64,000 bases of DNA from Narthecium ossifragum (taxonomy: Eukaryota > Streptophyta > Magnoliopsida > Dioscoreales > Nartheciaceae). Positions 20,497-32,078 of the stretch are shown here, piece after piece (position 1 is the stretch's first letter; each line of letters begins with the position of its first letter). The stretch lies in contig OY986968.1 of NCBI GenBank assembly GCA_963920575.1, positions 3,301,001 through 3,365,000 of the forward strand, given 5' to 3'. The notes beneath the pieces were generated by a model, which saw nothing but the letters and a program-made list of their open reading frames with translations, did no database searches and was not told the origin of the DNA. The translations under genes and the position numbers were made by a program.

Positions 20497-21233
20497 CAGG
20501 GGCGGCCCAACCCCTAGGCATGTATTTGTATTAAAAAAATCAAGTATTGAATTCATGTTTTATTAGATTTCTAATCTAACTGTTAGACCCCCAAAGAATA
20601 AAAATGAACATTCTAATTAATATAAAGATAGATGTTAGGCTCCATTAAATGGCCCCTTAGCTAACCCACTTGTAATTTGGAAAATGCATGTACGGTTCGT
20701 AAAAAAATTCTTGAGACTTGATATGGACATGTATCCATAAATTTGGTCATCTAGTTAATTTATAATATTACTATTGACGGCTTGGATTTATATCATGAAC
20801 TAAAGCTTTTAAAATAAGTTTTGCCATTAGAAAATAACAATCCAATTCAAATCTTGAACTATATCAAAAAACTAGATTGTTTTTCGAATACCTCTATCAG
20901 ATATAGAATATTGTTGACGATACCTGTAACGGTTGCTTCCGTAAAAAGAAGCTTTTTAAAATTGAAACTAATAAAATCTTACTTGCGATCAACCATGTCA
21001 CAACAAAGATTAAATGGATTAGCTATATTATCTATTGAAAATGATATATTAGCTAAACTTGAATATAAAAATTTAATCGGTACTTTCGCGGCCCAAAAAG
21101 CTAAAAGGATGCTTTTAAAATAAGCTTATCATATTTAATTAATTTAATTTTTCTTATTAATTATGATTAGTAAATACTTAAGAACCTCATTTGATTTATT
21201 TACCTGAGGCTTCAAAATTGATCGGCCGCCCCG
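20497..21233 (+). mobile_element. hAT deletion derivative
   Basis: Ends CAGGGGCGGCC and CGGCCGCCCCG form the terminal inverted repeats. An 8-bp target duplication GATATAAT flanks it (20489-20496 and 21234-21241), as expected for hAT transposons. At 737 bp it is far too short for a full transposase and keeps only the C-terminal dimerization segment. Confidence 0.9.
20821..21123 (+). pseudogene. hAT transposase C-terminal dimerization domain
   Basis: The frame gives YRILLTIPVTVASVKRSFLK, LKLIKSYLRSTMSQQRLNGL and AILSIENDILAKL, closely matching the hAT family dimerization domain (usual form PVTVASAERSFSKLKLIK...). The N-terminal BED finger and the DDE catalytic domain are missing, so it cannot transpose DNA. 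It could at most act as a dimerization fragment. Confidence 0.88.
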
Positions 21234-21241
21234 GATATAAT

Positions 21242-21908
21242 TCAATCAAACTAGTCAAAGGATATATACACTCAATAAAAGAGAATTTTTGATGGAGAAT
21301 CACCGTAGATTTTGTGATACTCAGTATATTTTCACCTTTTTCTTTTGGGAAAAGACGAGCCCAAAGACCGAGGTTTTCATACTAATTAGTATATTTTCAC
21401 TTGGTTATACCTTCATCTTCTTTTTAATTCCAAGTTTTCATTGCAATCAAGCCTTTTTCTTTTTGTGCTTTGTGTGTGAGATTAATTAGATACATTGCAA
21501 TCAAATCAAACTATAATCCGTCGATCAAACAACACTATGTTTGCAAGGAAACACCTTCCTTTTTCTAGCTTGAGTCACGAGGAAGACCAATAGATTTTTC
21601 TTGCTAGGTTGACGACTAATTATTACCAACAACACTAGCTCCTTCATTTCCATACGCAAATTAACCTACGCCCAATCAAGCTATAGGCACACGTACGCCA
21701 GCGTCCATCGTCATTCGTCCAGCAGGCCCATCTCGTCATCGCCACCACCTGCGGAGATTAATTCAATAATGGCCCACCACCACCATCACCACCACCACCC
21801 GCCACCACCACCTCTTTTATCCCTTCGACGTGCATAAGTTATTTCTTCAAGGAATCCATAGGAGGGGCACCAAGAGTTTGGACTGTTGGGCCGTACATCA
21901 TCAAAGTT
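21242..21908. promoter_or_regulatory. Upstream region of the first NIMIN-like gene
   Basis: 667 bp without a gene. It contains a W-box-like TTGACG at about 21609, CACC/CCACCA-rich simple sequence at 21770-21815 and CTTTTAT near 21818. The next transposon boundary upstream is the hAT element. The assignment as promoter rests on position only. Confidence 0.4.
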
Positions 21909-22295
21909 ATGGAAGAGGGTACTGGTGGAAGAGCAAAGCGGCCAAACTCACTCATTTCCTCGCTGGCACCACCACCGCCGCTGCCGCCGTCTCAAGAGCA
22001 GGTGGATGATGAGGAGGTGGATGATGAGCAGGTGGAGAGGTTCTATGCTCTGCTGGAGAGCTTTAAAGCTGTGAGAGATCTGTTGAGGAGCGGCGGATCG
22101 AGAAAGAGACGGAAGGAGGAGGCCGGGGCTCCGGTCTGGAGGCCGGCATTCGAGTGGGAGGACTTCGCCGGAGTCGGAAGCACGGCGAGGTGCTCTGCTC
22201 GTTTGGAGGAGGGAGAAGGTGGTGATCGTGATGCCAAGGAGGAAGAGAGGAGCTTGGAACTAAAGTGTAATTTGGATCTTAGTCTTGGGCTTTAA
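21909..22295 (+). CDS. NIMIN/NRR-like NPR1-interacting repressor
   Basis: 128-aa single-exon ORF. Three short motifs define it. VERFYALLESFKAVRDLL (residues 42-59) matches the acidic, aromatic NPR1-contact helix of NIMIN/NRR proteins. WRPAFEWEDF (77-86) matches the conserved second motif of rice NRR and its homologues. C-terminal LDLSLGL (122-128) is an EAR (LxLxL) repression motif that recruits TOPLESS-type corepressors. A basic KRRKE patch at 66-70 could serve nuclear import. The family binds NPR1 in the nucleus and limits salicylic-acid-induced PR gene expression. The start at 21909 is the first ATG in the frame, and the length is normal for the family. An earlier overlapping ATG at 21886 is in another frame. 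The function is inferred from motifs. Confidence 0.85.
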   Translation: MEEGTGGRAKRPNSLISSLAPPPPLPPSQEQVDDEEVDDEQVERFYALLESFKAVRDLLRSGGSRKRRKEEAGAPVWRPAFEWEDFAGVGSTARCSARLEEGEGGDRDAKEEERSLELKCNLDLSLGL

Positions 22296-22299
22296 TGTA

Positions 22300-22460
22300 C
22301 AAAATAATAATAATAATAATAATTTAGTCATCTTTATTTGTTTTACGTATCTTTTATGTTTTTAGGCTGGATTCGCGTGTGGATTGGAGTGCTTATATCA
22401 CAAGCGAGAGAGCTTGATAATGGAGTTTATTAATAAAGTTTGGTTTTGATCTATTTGTCC
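22300..22460 (+). promoter_or_regulatory. 3' region of the first NIMIN-like gene
   Basis: An (AAT)n run at 22305-22322 lies just after the stop and an AATAAAG signal near 22432 could direct polyadenylation. Confidence 0.4.
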
Positions 22461-22580
22461 TTCGATTGATGAAATTAAGTTTCTTTGTTTTGTTTCTCCT
22501 TTGGTTCAATGCTAGTTTCTCCTGTACAAAAGCAAGTTTTTATGTCGATCAGTCATGCTTTTTAGCCTGATATTTAAGCT

Positions 22581-22773
22581 CTCTTTTGGTCGAGGGATAA
22601 GAGGAATAATCTCTTTTTATTTTCCACTTTTTATCTAAACATCGAAGTAATGATTACCGGATTACCTTTATTTTTTCTTACCCCCATTCCTTAACCTCAT
22701 TTTTCCTAACCCCATCTAATCCTATCCCTTTTAACTAATTTTTTCTAATCTCATACTAAACTGAAGCTAAGGG
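22581..22773. repeat. MITE relic, family A
   Basis: The left end CTCTTTTGGTCGAGGGATAA and an interior of the form TTCTTACCCCCATTCCTTA resemble the MITE at 24794-24978. The right end CTGAAGCTAAGGGG is degenerate. No target duplication could be assigned. Confidence 0.5.
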
Positions 22774-24590
22774 GATGAATATCATATATTTCCGACAATT
22801 TCAAAGGCCTAGGAGTTTGGATCCAAACAACTCGTTTCCACCGCACGTAGTAACCACTTAGCTGCTCAATGACCTAGCGTATATAAAAGTAGACCAGGGG
22901 TTGCTTTTTATCACGACTTTCGTCCGAGAATCTTGAAAGGAAATCATCATTTTCTGCGGACCGTAAGAAAGGATCGTAGATGAAAGTGACCACTAGATTA
23001 TAATTATTTAACAAGCAAAGCCTAAAATTCAAAGAACTCTAGTCCTTTTCTAGTTGATGGAAGTGACCACTAGATTATATTCGGACTCCACAATGACATA
23101 TGTAAAATTCCAATTTCCATAATTTGTATGGACTTTAGTGATCATTATTGTGATGACTTCTCATGACGTCCCTTTGAGATGTGATCATATATTCCGAGAC
23201 AGCTTGGAATATATACCAGCAGACCTAAAAGTTTCTTATTTATTAGATATTCGCCATTATGTTGTTTGCTATTTTAAGTACACCACGGGTGGTTTTTAAA
23301 ATTTGGCTTTTGGATAACTAAGGCTTGTCCTTGTATAACATAACTAGTTGTGTCCTTGTCACATGACATGATAGTCATAAATCCTACTCCAATAATCACC
23401 CAATAACTCCCTCCCACTAAACTCCCCTCAACCTAAGATTATCATGTCACATAGGCTCCACCTAGGACTTTCTCCCGTCACGTAGGATAATAAAAATTTC
23501 ACTTATAACCATAACCTCATATAAGGACGATGCTTGTCTTGGTTTTGAAGCCAATTAGACATCATTTCTATGAACTCGAATATAAGATCCAATATGGTTT
23601 GTTAAAGACTTTAAGGACGGATATCCTCATCTTTGTGTCTCTTAACCTATTTGAACGGTTAGAAAAAATTAAGGTTAAATATCGTATATATTCACTATGT
23701 GTTGAACTAAAAACAATTATTCTCATTTCAAAAAACAATTATACTAATACAAAGCTGGCGTACAAAAGAACTAGTTTTGTATTTTAAAAACAACTGTTCT
23801 TATTCACCATGCAACTTTCACATTCAAATATAATTTGCCCTACAAAGATTGGTCATGGCCTCACCGACCAGCAGTAGTAGAGGCGCAGAATCTAAAGGCA
23901 TTTGGCCTACAAAGCAATGGAAACTTGAGAAGATTAATCAAGTGACTTGCAGAATAGAAATGCCTGGTGAATTAGGTGGCCATGCTTTTGACTAGAAATG
24001 ATACCACTCCAATACTCCTTGTTGAAATTTGAAGGCGTACGTTTTCCTCTCTACGTAGTTGACGTAATGTTACTACAAACCTGCATGATTTTTGTGGACC
24101 ATATCTGTCGTGCGTCCATTCTACGTTTACACACTCATAGGAGACCATCGTCTCAAAGCATGAACTATATATATCATCTCTCTTTGTTTCTTTCTTATTT
24201 CAATTAACAATTTCATTGCTTTCAACATGAAATAAGTTATACAACCCGTGAATAGTTTAAGTGATCAGTACCCGATGGTGATACCATCCTGCTTACCTAA
24301 GGTGTCTAATTAGTATGATTTTCTTGAGATGGCTTAACTCATCGAAAAAAGAGATCCACGTATTCAAAAAACAAATCGAAGTAAACTAATTAACAAGTCA
24401 CATGATCCAGCCACACAATTGTTTGATGTACTTATTAAACAATTCTGATTATGTATTTCCTAATAGATGTTAAAAATGAAAAAAAAAATCTTGGAAACTC
24501 AAGTTTATATCAAACATATTCTTCCGTCAACCTCAATCAATTGGCTTATTTAACTTTTTTTTTTTTTTGAAAAGTTTAGCTGAAGGTTAG
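22774..24590. other. Intergenic, AT-rich
   Basis: No recognisable gene. A 22-bp phrase GAAGTGACCACTAGATTATA occurs at about 22983 and 23061. Scattered open frames here lack family features. Confidence 0.4.
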
Positions 24591-24600
24591 AATAGTATGA

Positions 24601-24763
24601 CTATATTATTCTAACCCAGTCCTCGGGCACATGAGCTCCAGAACCACGATCCAGAAGAACTTCATCCAGCTCCCGCGTTTGTGACACCACACGATTAACT
24701 CTATCAATTGCTTCTCTAGGAATGTGAAGAATACGAAAACTCCTCAATCTTCCGGCCTTCCAT
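24601..24763 (-). pseudogene. Unrecognised C-terminal exon-like fragment
   Basis: A minus-strand frame of about 53 codons ends at TAG (24603-24601). It contains RSFRILHIPREAIDRVNRVV and ends HVPEDWVRII. The balanced, helix-like composition looks like a genuine protein terminus, but I do not recognise the family. A stop lies just upstream, and a MITE begins 30 bp further on, so the fragment has no visible start. Confidence 0.35.
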
Positions 24764-24793
24764 CAGATATCCTTCAACAAAGGAAGCATCTCT

Positions 24794-24978
24794 CCCTTTT
24801 GTTTCGGGGTTAAGAATGGGGTTAACCCCATTCTTAACCTCAAACACCAAAGTTATGAAATATGGGTTATCACTATTCCACCTACTCCATTCATCTCTAC
24901 TTTTTCTTGCCCCCATTCCTTACCCTCACTTTTTCTAACCCCTAACCCCTATTCCTCTTAGCCCCGAACCAAAAGGGG
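24794..24978. repeat. MITE, family A
   Basis: Ends CCCTTTTGTTTCGGGG and CCCCGAACCAAAAGGGG form an imperfect inverted repeat of about 17 bp that extends, with mismatches, into GTTAAGAATGGGG. The interior shares CCCCATTCCTTA with the relic at 22581. Confidence 0.7.
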
Positions 24979-24979
24979 T

Positions 24980-25055
24980 ATCATGCCGGGATTCGACCTT
25001 ATACTAACTCCACAGTCACATGCGAACCACTCTCCAATTGCACCCCGCGACAGCC
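24980..25055 (-). repeat. tRNA-like / SINE head
   Basis: Minus strand: GGGGTGCAA, an A-box-like TGGAGAGTGG and a B-box-like AGGTCGAATCC about 40 bp apart, with a 5-bp acceptor-type pairing GGGGT/ACCCC. The D and T stems pair poorly, so this is a degenerate tRNA gene or a tRNA-derived SINE head rather than a working tRNA. Confidence 0.4.
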
Positions 25056-26354
25056 GCGACCCCAACCTTCTTCCAAGGTGCCGCGCCCCGACCCGCGTAG
25101 GCCCAACCGGAACGGGCGACGCGAACCGGAACCTAACCTATTGCGGAAAAATTTGGCGAGATTTCCCTCTAATCATAGTGGTTACCCTAGCAAAACATAA
25201 CCATCCTGTATTATACAAATATTACAAACCCAAAGACTGAAACTGGATATTTATATACAATCCTCAAATAGGGAAATTATACATTTATCACTCCCATATG
25301 AGACTATCTATAACAAAAAGGGGTACAACAGATCGCCGCTCCTCAAGCACAGCCAGACACTGTTACGTCACCAAACACCGGCCCGGTAGGGGCGACCGAA
25401 GAAGAGCTAGCGCCAGCACCTGCAAAACGCAGCCCGCGTAGGAGTGAGCACTAAGCTCAGCAGGGACACTACACTACGACACTCACAAGGGGAGGGAACA
25501 CAACAGTGTCACCTCCAAGTTTACCCTAGGTGTCTACAAGGGTCCCATAACCCTACCGGAAGTCCGTGAACGCAGGCCCAAAACACTGCATACTCTCAAC
25601 ATGACACAGAACACTGTTTGGCGGGCCAGGACACCGCTGGGCAGGCACTCCTCCTCCCAAGAGTTTAAGAACACCGGACTCCGACTACACTTCAGATACA
25701 ACTTGAAGTCGACACGACCTCTAAACATCAAACAACACGTATTCAGGTCATCTAGCCTTATCATCAATATCGATTGAATACTACAAATCGAGTCCTAGAC
25801 CAAGCTACCCGCAATGGTCCTAGAGATAGATCCCGACTACCCGAAAGCCCCGGATCGGCGATCAAGCCACCGCCAGCGTCCTACACAGATGTAGCTAATG
25901 CACAACACAATGCATGATATGGACATGCGCAGGATAATACATGTAAGCATGCAACAATATATAATGATATGAAATAACAAGGTATGGGCACAGCACCCTA
26001 CCGCCCCGGGGTGGTGAACAGATAAATAAAGTCTAGGGACTGCTGAAGTGGTACTACCACCAACTGCCAGCGGTCCACCACAACACCTGCACCGGGAAGC
26101 AGCCCCACAAACAACAGCTCACATATATCACAGATAAAGCCATCGGCGCACGCCGGCATGCGAGGCTAAGGAAAGCTGTAGGGCTACTCACCCGTTTATT
26201 CTAAACATCCCGGGAGTCATCACTCCCCCGGTTCACCACTGCCCTATTATAGGGCTAACATGCTTAAACATATGTACCAAGTATTAAGACAGTAAAGAAA
26301 ACCGTCGTACAAAGCCCCACGGGCAAAATAAAAAGGGAATTTCTCTCTCTGCCG

Positions 26355-26600
26355 TAGACGGATCGATCCCTCCCTCAAGGGAGGATTGATCCCTCTAATG
26401 ACAGAGAGCAAACTCTCCATATCGTGCCGAGTCCGATCGATCTGTCCTCCCAGGACGATCGATCCGACTCGCGATAGGGAGCGTCCCATGCTACCCAAGG
26501 CACCGGGATCGATCGTCCTCACCCGAGACCGATCGATCCTGCTCGGGTCAGCATGACCAACAAGGAGGGATCGATCCATCTCACAGACGGATCGATCGCG
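26355..26600. repeat. Paired GATCGATC array (Tekay-like LTR 2, first cluster)
   Basis: Pairs at 26361/26384 (second copy GATTGATC), 26435/26457, 26507/26531 and 26569/26590. Spacers such as CCTCCCTCAAGGGAGG and TGTCCTCCCAGGAC make each unit an inverted repeat. Confidence 0.8.
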
Positions 26601-26964
26601 TTGGGTTCTCCGGTAAACCGACAGCAAGAAATACCGTCGGAAAACTCCACCAAATCCCACAAAACCTTGGGATCTAGTAGCACGAAGGATCACGAGTCCA
26701 AAACCGACGGAAATACTACAATCTAACAAGTATACAACAAGATCTAAGCATAAGAACACCAACAGCCGGAAAAACCTCCAAAAAAAGCCCGAAGAATGTA
26801 GGTAGGATTCCTACCTAAGCAATAGCAGCTTCAATCCCAGCTGCTAGGCCTTGGATCGTCCACAACCTCTTCGAAATCCAGGAATTCTCAGCTCAAGAAC
26901 TCGGTTTTCCAAAGAGATTCAAGGAAGAAGGTTGCGTTTGTTTTATAGGCAAACGAACCGACTT

Positions 26965-27108
26965 AGCTGGATCGATCCGTCCAAGGAGACAGATCGATCC
27001 TTCTCCGAGTCCGATCGATCCATCCCAAGAGACCGATCGATCCTTCGCAACGATCCATATTCCTGTCATTGAGCGATCGATCCTTCTAGCAAGGAAGGAT
27101 CGATCCCT
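26965..27108. repeat. Paired GATCGATC array (Tekay-like LTR 2, second cluster)
   Basis: Pairs at 26970/26992, 27013/27035 and 27075/27098, offsets of 22-23 bp. Confidence 0.8.
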
Positions 27109-27704
27109 CTTTCGCAGGAAGTTGGACTTGGGCTAAAACTTAAGCCCAAGCCCGGATCTTTCGATCCCGGGTCTCACTAACCATTCTAGCCAAACATTAC
27201 CATAAACATGGTCAGTGTGTGCACACGCGAGTGTGAAACAAGCCGACAAGGCGTAATTTACCAAATTGCCCTTGCACAAGGTCTTGGTAACAACTCTAAA
27301 TTCGCCATATAAAATAGCATCCCCATTCCACGGGAAGGCATCCAATGTCGTCCAATGCACCACATCATCATCATAAAAAAGTAGACCACTCCAAGGCCCA
27401 CCAAGCCATTTGCCTCACTCTGATGCATCCACTTGCAGAAGAACACCATACACGGTTCACAAAGACTCGCCTTAGACTTTCGAAAGTGAACCAAGTGATA
27501 CTCCTTCGGTAGCTAGCGGATCCATCGAATGACAACCTGCACTTCGAAGGCCTCACCCTCATAAAGAAGCTTGTATCTGGCGTTCCATTTGCACAAAAGA
27601 GCGTAGGCGATCAAATTCTTTTGGAAGAAAGACTACTTCAGCCTCGATGCTTTCCGAAGGGCCTCAAAACACTGCTCATAACACCATGTAAGAGAATAGC
27701 TAGA

Positions 27705-27932
27705 TCATTTTAGGAGATAGAGCCTGATGTCTCTCGAACCAGGGCATTCGAGAAAAAGATGCTGAAGCGACTTATCGTGGAGCATGCATCGCGGACAGGA
27801 CCCATCGGAAGTCATGTACAGATTCAATAAACTCATAAGAGTTCGGATCTTCCGATGAGCAAGTCGCGAAAGAAAGAGCCTAACCCTTGGCCCAGCCGAG
27901 ACCTTCCAAACTGACCACCGCCAGCGACACAA
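27705..27932 (-). pseudogene. LINE zinc-binding (zf-RVT) domain
   Basis: Reads VWKVSAGPRVRLFLSRLAHR, then DGSCPRCMLHDKSLQHLFLE and CPGSRDIR: the cysteine/histidine spacing of the plant LINE zf-RVT domain that follows RT. Part of the same decayed LINE. Confidence 0.8.
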
Positions 27933-28743
27933 GCAATCCTCCTATGACTCCTCCCGTCATTGGGCCTCCAGAAAATCATAACATGAGGATGTGGTAATCA
28001 AACATGAAGAGGTCCACATTCATCTGTATCTATCTTCATCCTGATGCCAGGAAACATGCACTTGTAGAACTTGATCAACCAAGCCTGGACCAAAATAGGA
28101 ATAAACCAATCCAGGGATCCATGCACCCACGCCATCTTGTAAACTACGGACCTGCCTTGGCAGAGGAGGGTCACCCATCTCCATAGGACACGGCTTGCGA
28201 GACAGCGGAGCATCACCAACCCACCAATCCTCCAAAATGTCCAATTGGCTCTCCTTCCCCGGAGTTCAGAAAACCCCATCAAGTAGTTGTTGTGACGCTC
28301 TACAGATCGATCGCCAAAGAGGCAAGCACCTACAGGAAACCTTCGATGGAGGAAGCCGACCAACCCATCGATACTTGCTTTGAGCTACCCAGGTTCAAAT
28401 AGTAACCTTCGCTCCAAAATGAAAGAAGCACGTTTCATCCTCATCGATTGTTGCCAGGTCCAGAGGTCCTTGAGGCCAAGGCCACCATGAGAATTGTGTT
28501 GGCATATCTTGTCCCATGAAAACACCGGTAGTCCTCATTTCCTTACTCTCCATGAGAAACCATGAATCAAGGATTCAATATTCTTCAGAACATAAATAGG
28601 CACTGGTAGGGCCATCATATAAAAGACAGGCATTGACTACAAGGCTGACTGGACAAGCACCGCACGCGCAACATCATCGAGGCGTCGGGCACTCGAAGAT
28701 GACAGCCGACTCTGCAGTGCTTCCAACAGCCATTGAAACCATG

Positions 28744-29297
28744 TCAACGTAACCACCGAGCATCCAAGGGGATTCCCAAATAGCGCCACATACCAAACTT
28801 CTCACCCAGCCCGGTGCGACCCAACAGCCTCCGCCGATGTCTACGTGATGTGGATGGCGAGAACTTCAAACTAGACTTATCAATGTTCATCTCCAGCCCC
28901 GACAGACGCTTAAACCTCCTCAGAACATTCAGCAGCTTCTGCACCTCTACGGATGTTGCCATGGTGAAGAAATCGAGTCATTCGTATACAGCAGATGACA
29001 AACCTTCATATCTGATCGGGCATACTGCACCCCATCAAGAGCAAGTAAGGGAACCGACAAGGGACGTGTGAGGACTTCCTGACATAAGATAAATAGGTAT
29101 GGTGAAAGCAGATCTCCTTGCCTTAACCCTCTGTGAGATTTAAAAAACCCACATACGTGGCCATTGATGATGAGTGAGAACCACGGTGTCATCGGGACGC
29201 ACTCTATGATCCACCCAACCCAGCATTCCGAGGAGTTCATTTGAAGAAGCACTCGTTGGAGAAAGTCAAATCGCACCGAGTCATATGCCACCTTAAG
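28744..29297 (-). pseudogene. LINE reverse transcriptase fragment
   Basis: Two overlapping minus-strand frames. 29291-28947 carries KxAYDSVR-type start, GLRQGDLLSPYLFILCQEVL and LLYTNDS. 28962-28744 carries SGLEMNIDKSSLKFSP and WRYLGIPLDARWL. The frameshift between them and the loss of the first catalytic Asp-pair context (YTND) leave the enzyme non-functional. Confidence 0.85.
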
Positions 29298-30183
29298 ATC
29301 AATCTTAAAGCCATAAGCGCCATGTCACGAGTAGCATACTGTAGGGTGTGCATAAGCTCATGTGAAGCCTCCAAATTATCAAAATGAAGGCCGATTGCTC
29401 GAGGCTAATGAGGCCCTCCAATAGTGGTTTCAACATGTTAACAAGGACAAAGGAAACCAATTTATACATTACATTGTAAAGACTAATAGGATGAAAGTTA
29501 TGTATCTTTACGGGTCCTTGATCTTGGGAATGAACGTGATGGACGTGTCATTCCAGTTCCGCCGGGAGGGAGGGGGGGGGCGGTGGCTATCCTGAAGAAA
29601 ACCCATCCGTAATTTCATCATGAATAGAGGGCAGCGGCGGCAAGGCAAGATCATGACCTTCCTTCCTCTTCCACCATAGGTTAGAATAATGATCCAAGAA
29701 TGCTTGTACTATAGCCTCTTACGTGCTAACCAACTCCCATAAGCATTGATGGCTTAAGAATTTGGTGATCTGTTACCCGACGCCTTCATAAAGAGCTGGA
29801 ACGAGCGAGAGTTTCAGTCACCTTCTTCAAGCGAGACAGACCTTTTATGTAGGGCCACATACATATCATGTTGTGCAAGAACTGCCATATGTTGGTTCTC
29901 AAGCTCTCTCATGTGGATCTCATCCTCCAACATAAGGCTACTCTCCTCTTGTAGTAAGGGCATGTTTGTTTACTTGGAAAACTGGCTGGAAAGGTTGGAA
30001 TGGAATGATATTCCAATTTTTGGGGTGTTTGTTTCACTGGAATGGACTCCATTCCAGTCCAGACCCATTCCAATTCCATTCCAAAACACCACTTTCCTGC
30101 CAAATGTTTCTGGCAGAAATGTGGCCAAAAACACATTCCAGCACACTTTTCCAACTCTCTCTTTTCCAACCTTGAAATCTCAC

Positions 30184-30377
30184 GTCAAACCCCGCGGAGG
30201 ACCAGATGGCGTCGCCGTAGACGCCGAGCTTGCCGTTGCCGATGATCAGCGCGTAGTGGCCGCTCCTCGACCTGCCCGCCAACACCACGCCGTCTCCGGC
30301 AAACCTGTCCGCCCACTTCAACCGGCTCGTCGACCGGACCTCTGTCTCCTTATGGAACTCCGCAACCGGCGACCTTG
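30184..30377 (+). pseudogene. PPR protein gene fragment, 5' part
   Basis: From about 30250 the plus-strand frame runs to NLSAHFNRLVDRTSVSLWNS and ATGDL, then hits the solo LTR. This is the typical start of a plant PPR protein repeat block (xxSWNxxIxxLAR). Removing the LTR and one CCTTG joins it in frame to the piece at 32084. PPR proteins bind organellar RNA; closest in wording to the At3g26782-type PLS proteins. No targeting peptide or start codon is visible. Confidence 0.85.
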
Positions 30378-32078
30378 TGATAAGACTTGAAAAGTGTCGT
30401 TCCTTAACAAGTCTACTCAAAATTACACATTTATAATCAAACTACTAACTAACTACTTTAGGGGTAGCTAGCAGTGAGTCCGAGTCGAATCCACAGGGAA
30501 TGCGTAAGAAAGTAATTAAATTACTAAACTCAATCTAAGTATTCCTACCAATAAGTTGGAAAAATATTTAGAATTGAAACTAAACTAATACTAAAGGATT
30601 TATAAATGCGATAAAAGATACCATGGAGTTCTTAATCAATAACTAAGGTTCTACCAAGTCTTCCTAAGATCAGGGCATGTAATCACGATGAATGGCTTTC
30701 TAATAGTTGATAAGTGAATGGCTAGTTCTCCTTATCACTCAACAAGTTCTGGTTAAGATTTCTTATTGGCGAGAACAATTAGCTAAATGTCAGTGACCGA
30801 ATGATTAGTTATGTTCACTGCTAATGAACCCTCTTATTAGGATGAGTTCATCGCAAATAGTAGTACGGATATAGATTTAGGTGTAAGATCGAGATGACTT
30901 CGCATCTCGATAGCCGAAACTACAAAGGTCAGATGTATGAAGGATCAGGGATAGAACGTAGTGGGACTAACACTATTATAGTGGGACTAGCACTATACAA
31001 TCCCTAATCACGAAGAAGATTTCATCCGAGATATCATGGGACTAGCATGATCCTCTTATTTGGATGAATCCAATCCAAGCCCTAGCATACACAAGCTCTA
31101 GAATCAAGTGCAGACCAGGACAATCCATATATCAAGCAAGAAATCAAGACCAAGTTCATAACGAAATTAAGATCAATCCATACAAACAATTCAAGAAGGT
31201 ATACCAAAATCTTAGAAATCCCTAATAGAAAACCTAGTTACATCATAAAAATCCCTTGGTAAAAGTTTAGCTACTCATCTTTAGGAAGGAGATCCGTTGA
31301 TGAAGGTTGTCGCCACGCTCCACCCATGGATCTTCCCCCAAAGATCTAACCTAACTTATGTAAAAGAAGGAAGAAAAAGAACCAAGAAGGCTCATCCAAA
31401 AGGCCAAGGAAGAGCCCCCAAAAAACCCTAAAAGATGCCTATTTATAGCCTTAAGTGTCTCCATCCTCGGATTAGATCTAAACCGTTGATTTTCTTCACT
31501 GGGAAGGTAGGATCGATCCCTCCAGGGGTGTAGGATCGATCCTACTCATCAAAATCTTCAATTTCTGGCTACGCCCGAGTCGGATCGATCCTACTCATTA
31601 GGATGGATAGTAGGATCGATCCTACTGTGTATAGCTGAAAAGTATGCGTTCTGTCAGGTTTTTGCATAAACGGATCGACCCCACTCTGGAGGAGGGATCG
31701 ATCAGACGTTTCAGAGTATTTACTGTTCTATCATCCAGACAATGCCATCAATACTAAAATTGCCATAATTTCCTCTAGGAAACTCGGAATCACGAACCGT
31801 AAAATTCTCCAGAAAATAGACTTCAAGAGCATTCCAGCCATGCATGACACATTATTTGGTTCTTCATCAGAAGGTACAGTTTAATCTTTAAAGATGACCC
31901 ACCTTTGCTCCTTTGACTTCACAGGTTCGTTATTTGTTCGTTTTAGCACCAAACATGATCTAATCTTCATTGAAAGCTCTTATACCTGAAATACATCATA
32001 GACTATCAAAATAGCATTCCTCGGAGACTAACAAGACCTCATTAAAAGGGTGATTTGTGCACTTTTCAAGTCTTATCA
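30378..32078 (-). mobile_element. Athila-type solo LTR 2, inside the PPR fragment
   Basis: 1701 bp. Its ends TGATAAGACTTGAAAAGTG and the exact complement CACTTTTCAAGTCTTATCA are followed by target duplications CCTTG (30373-30377 and 32079-32083). Homologous to 16945-18530 and 56320-57941. Shared landmarks include GTGGGACTAGCACTATACAA and ATGGGACTAGCATGATCC. A GATCGATC array lies at 31510-31703. Confidence 0.92.
31505..31705. repeat. Paired GATCGATC array (Athila solo LTR 2)
   Basis: Pairs at 31511/31534 and 31673/31696 with a 23-bp offset (one copy GATCGACC), plus single copies at 31583 and 31614 around a GATGGATA variant. Confidence 0.8.

Larger units (their letters stand above)
25076..27130 (-). 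mobile_element. Tekay-like LTR fragment, second copy
   Basis: The left end TGCCGCGCCCCGACCCGCG matches, reversed, the right end of the LTR at 10002-12176. Ordered homology continues inward: GGACGCGAACCGGAAC-type text near 25115, then CCGGCCCGGTAGGGG, CCTGCAAAACGCAGCCCG and GTAGGAGTGAGCACTAAGCT at 25380-25460. The other end has no matching inverted terminus; it is truncated or replaced near 27130. It carries two GATCGATC clusters (26361-26597 and 26970-27105). No recognised coding region. Confidence 0.6.
27250..29945 (-). mobile_element. Decayed LINE (non-LTR retrotransposon)
   Basis: Minus-strand pieces in correct LINE order. A linker (MLEDEIHMRELENQHMAV, about 29920-29790) comes before RT. 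RT palm and fingers follow, with ITFIPKIKDP near 29520, AYDSVRFDFLQRVLLQMN and SHRGLRQGDLLSPYLFILC. Then come the thumb (LSGLEMNIDKSSLKFSPS, YLGIPLDARWL) and a reverse-transcriptase zinc-binding domain. Frames change repeatedly and the catalytic box reads YTND instead of YADD. No endonuclease domain or poly(A) tail was seen, so it is truncated at both ends. Confidence 0.85.

Noticed and set aside
24980..25055. Functional tRNA gene
   Set aside because: A and B boxes are present but the D and T stems do not pair properly; kept only as a tRNA-like remnant.
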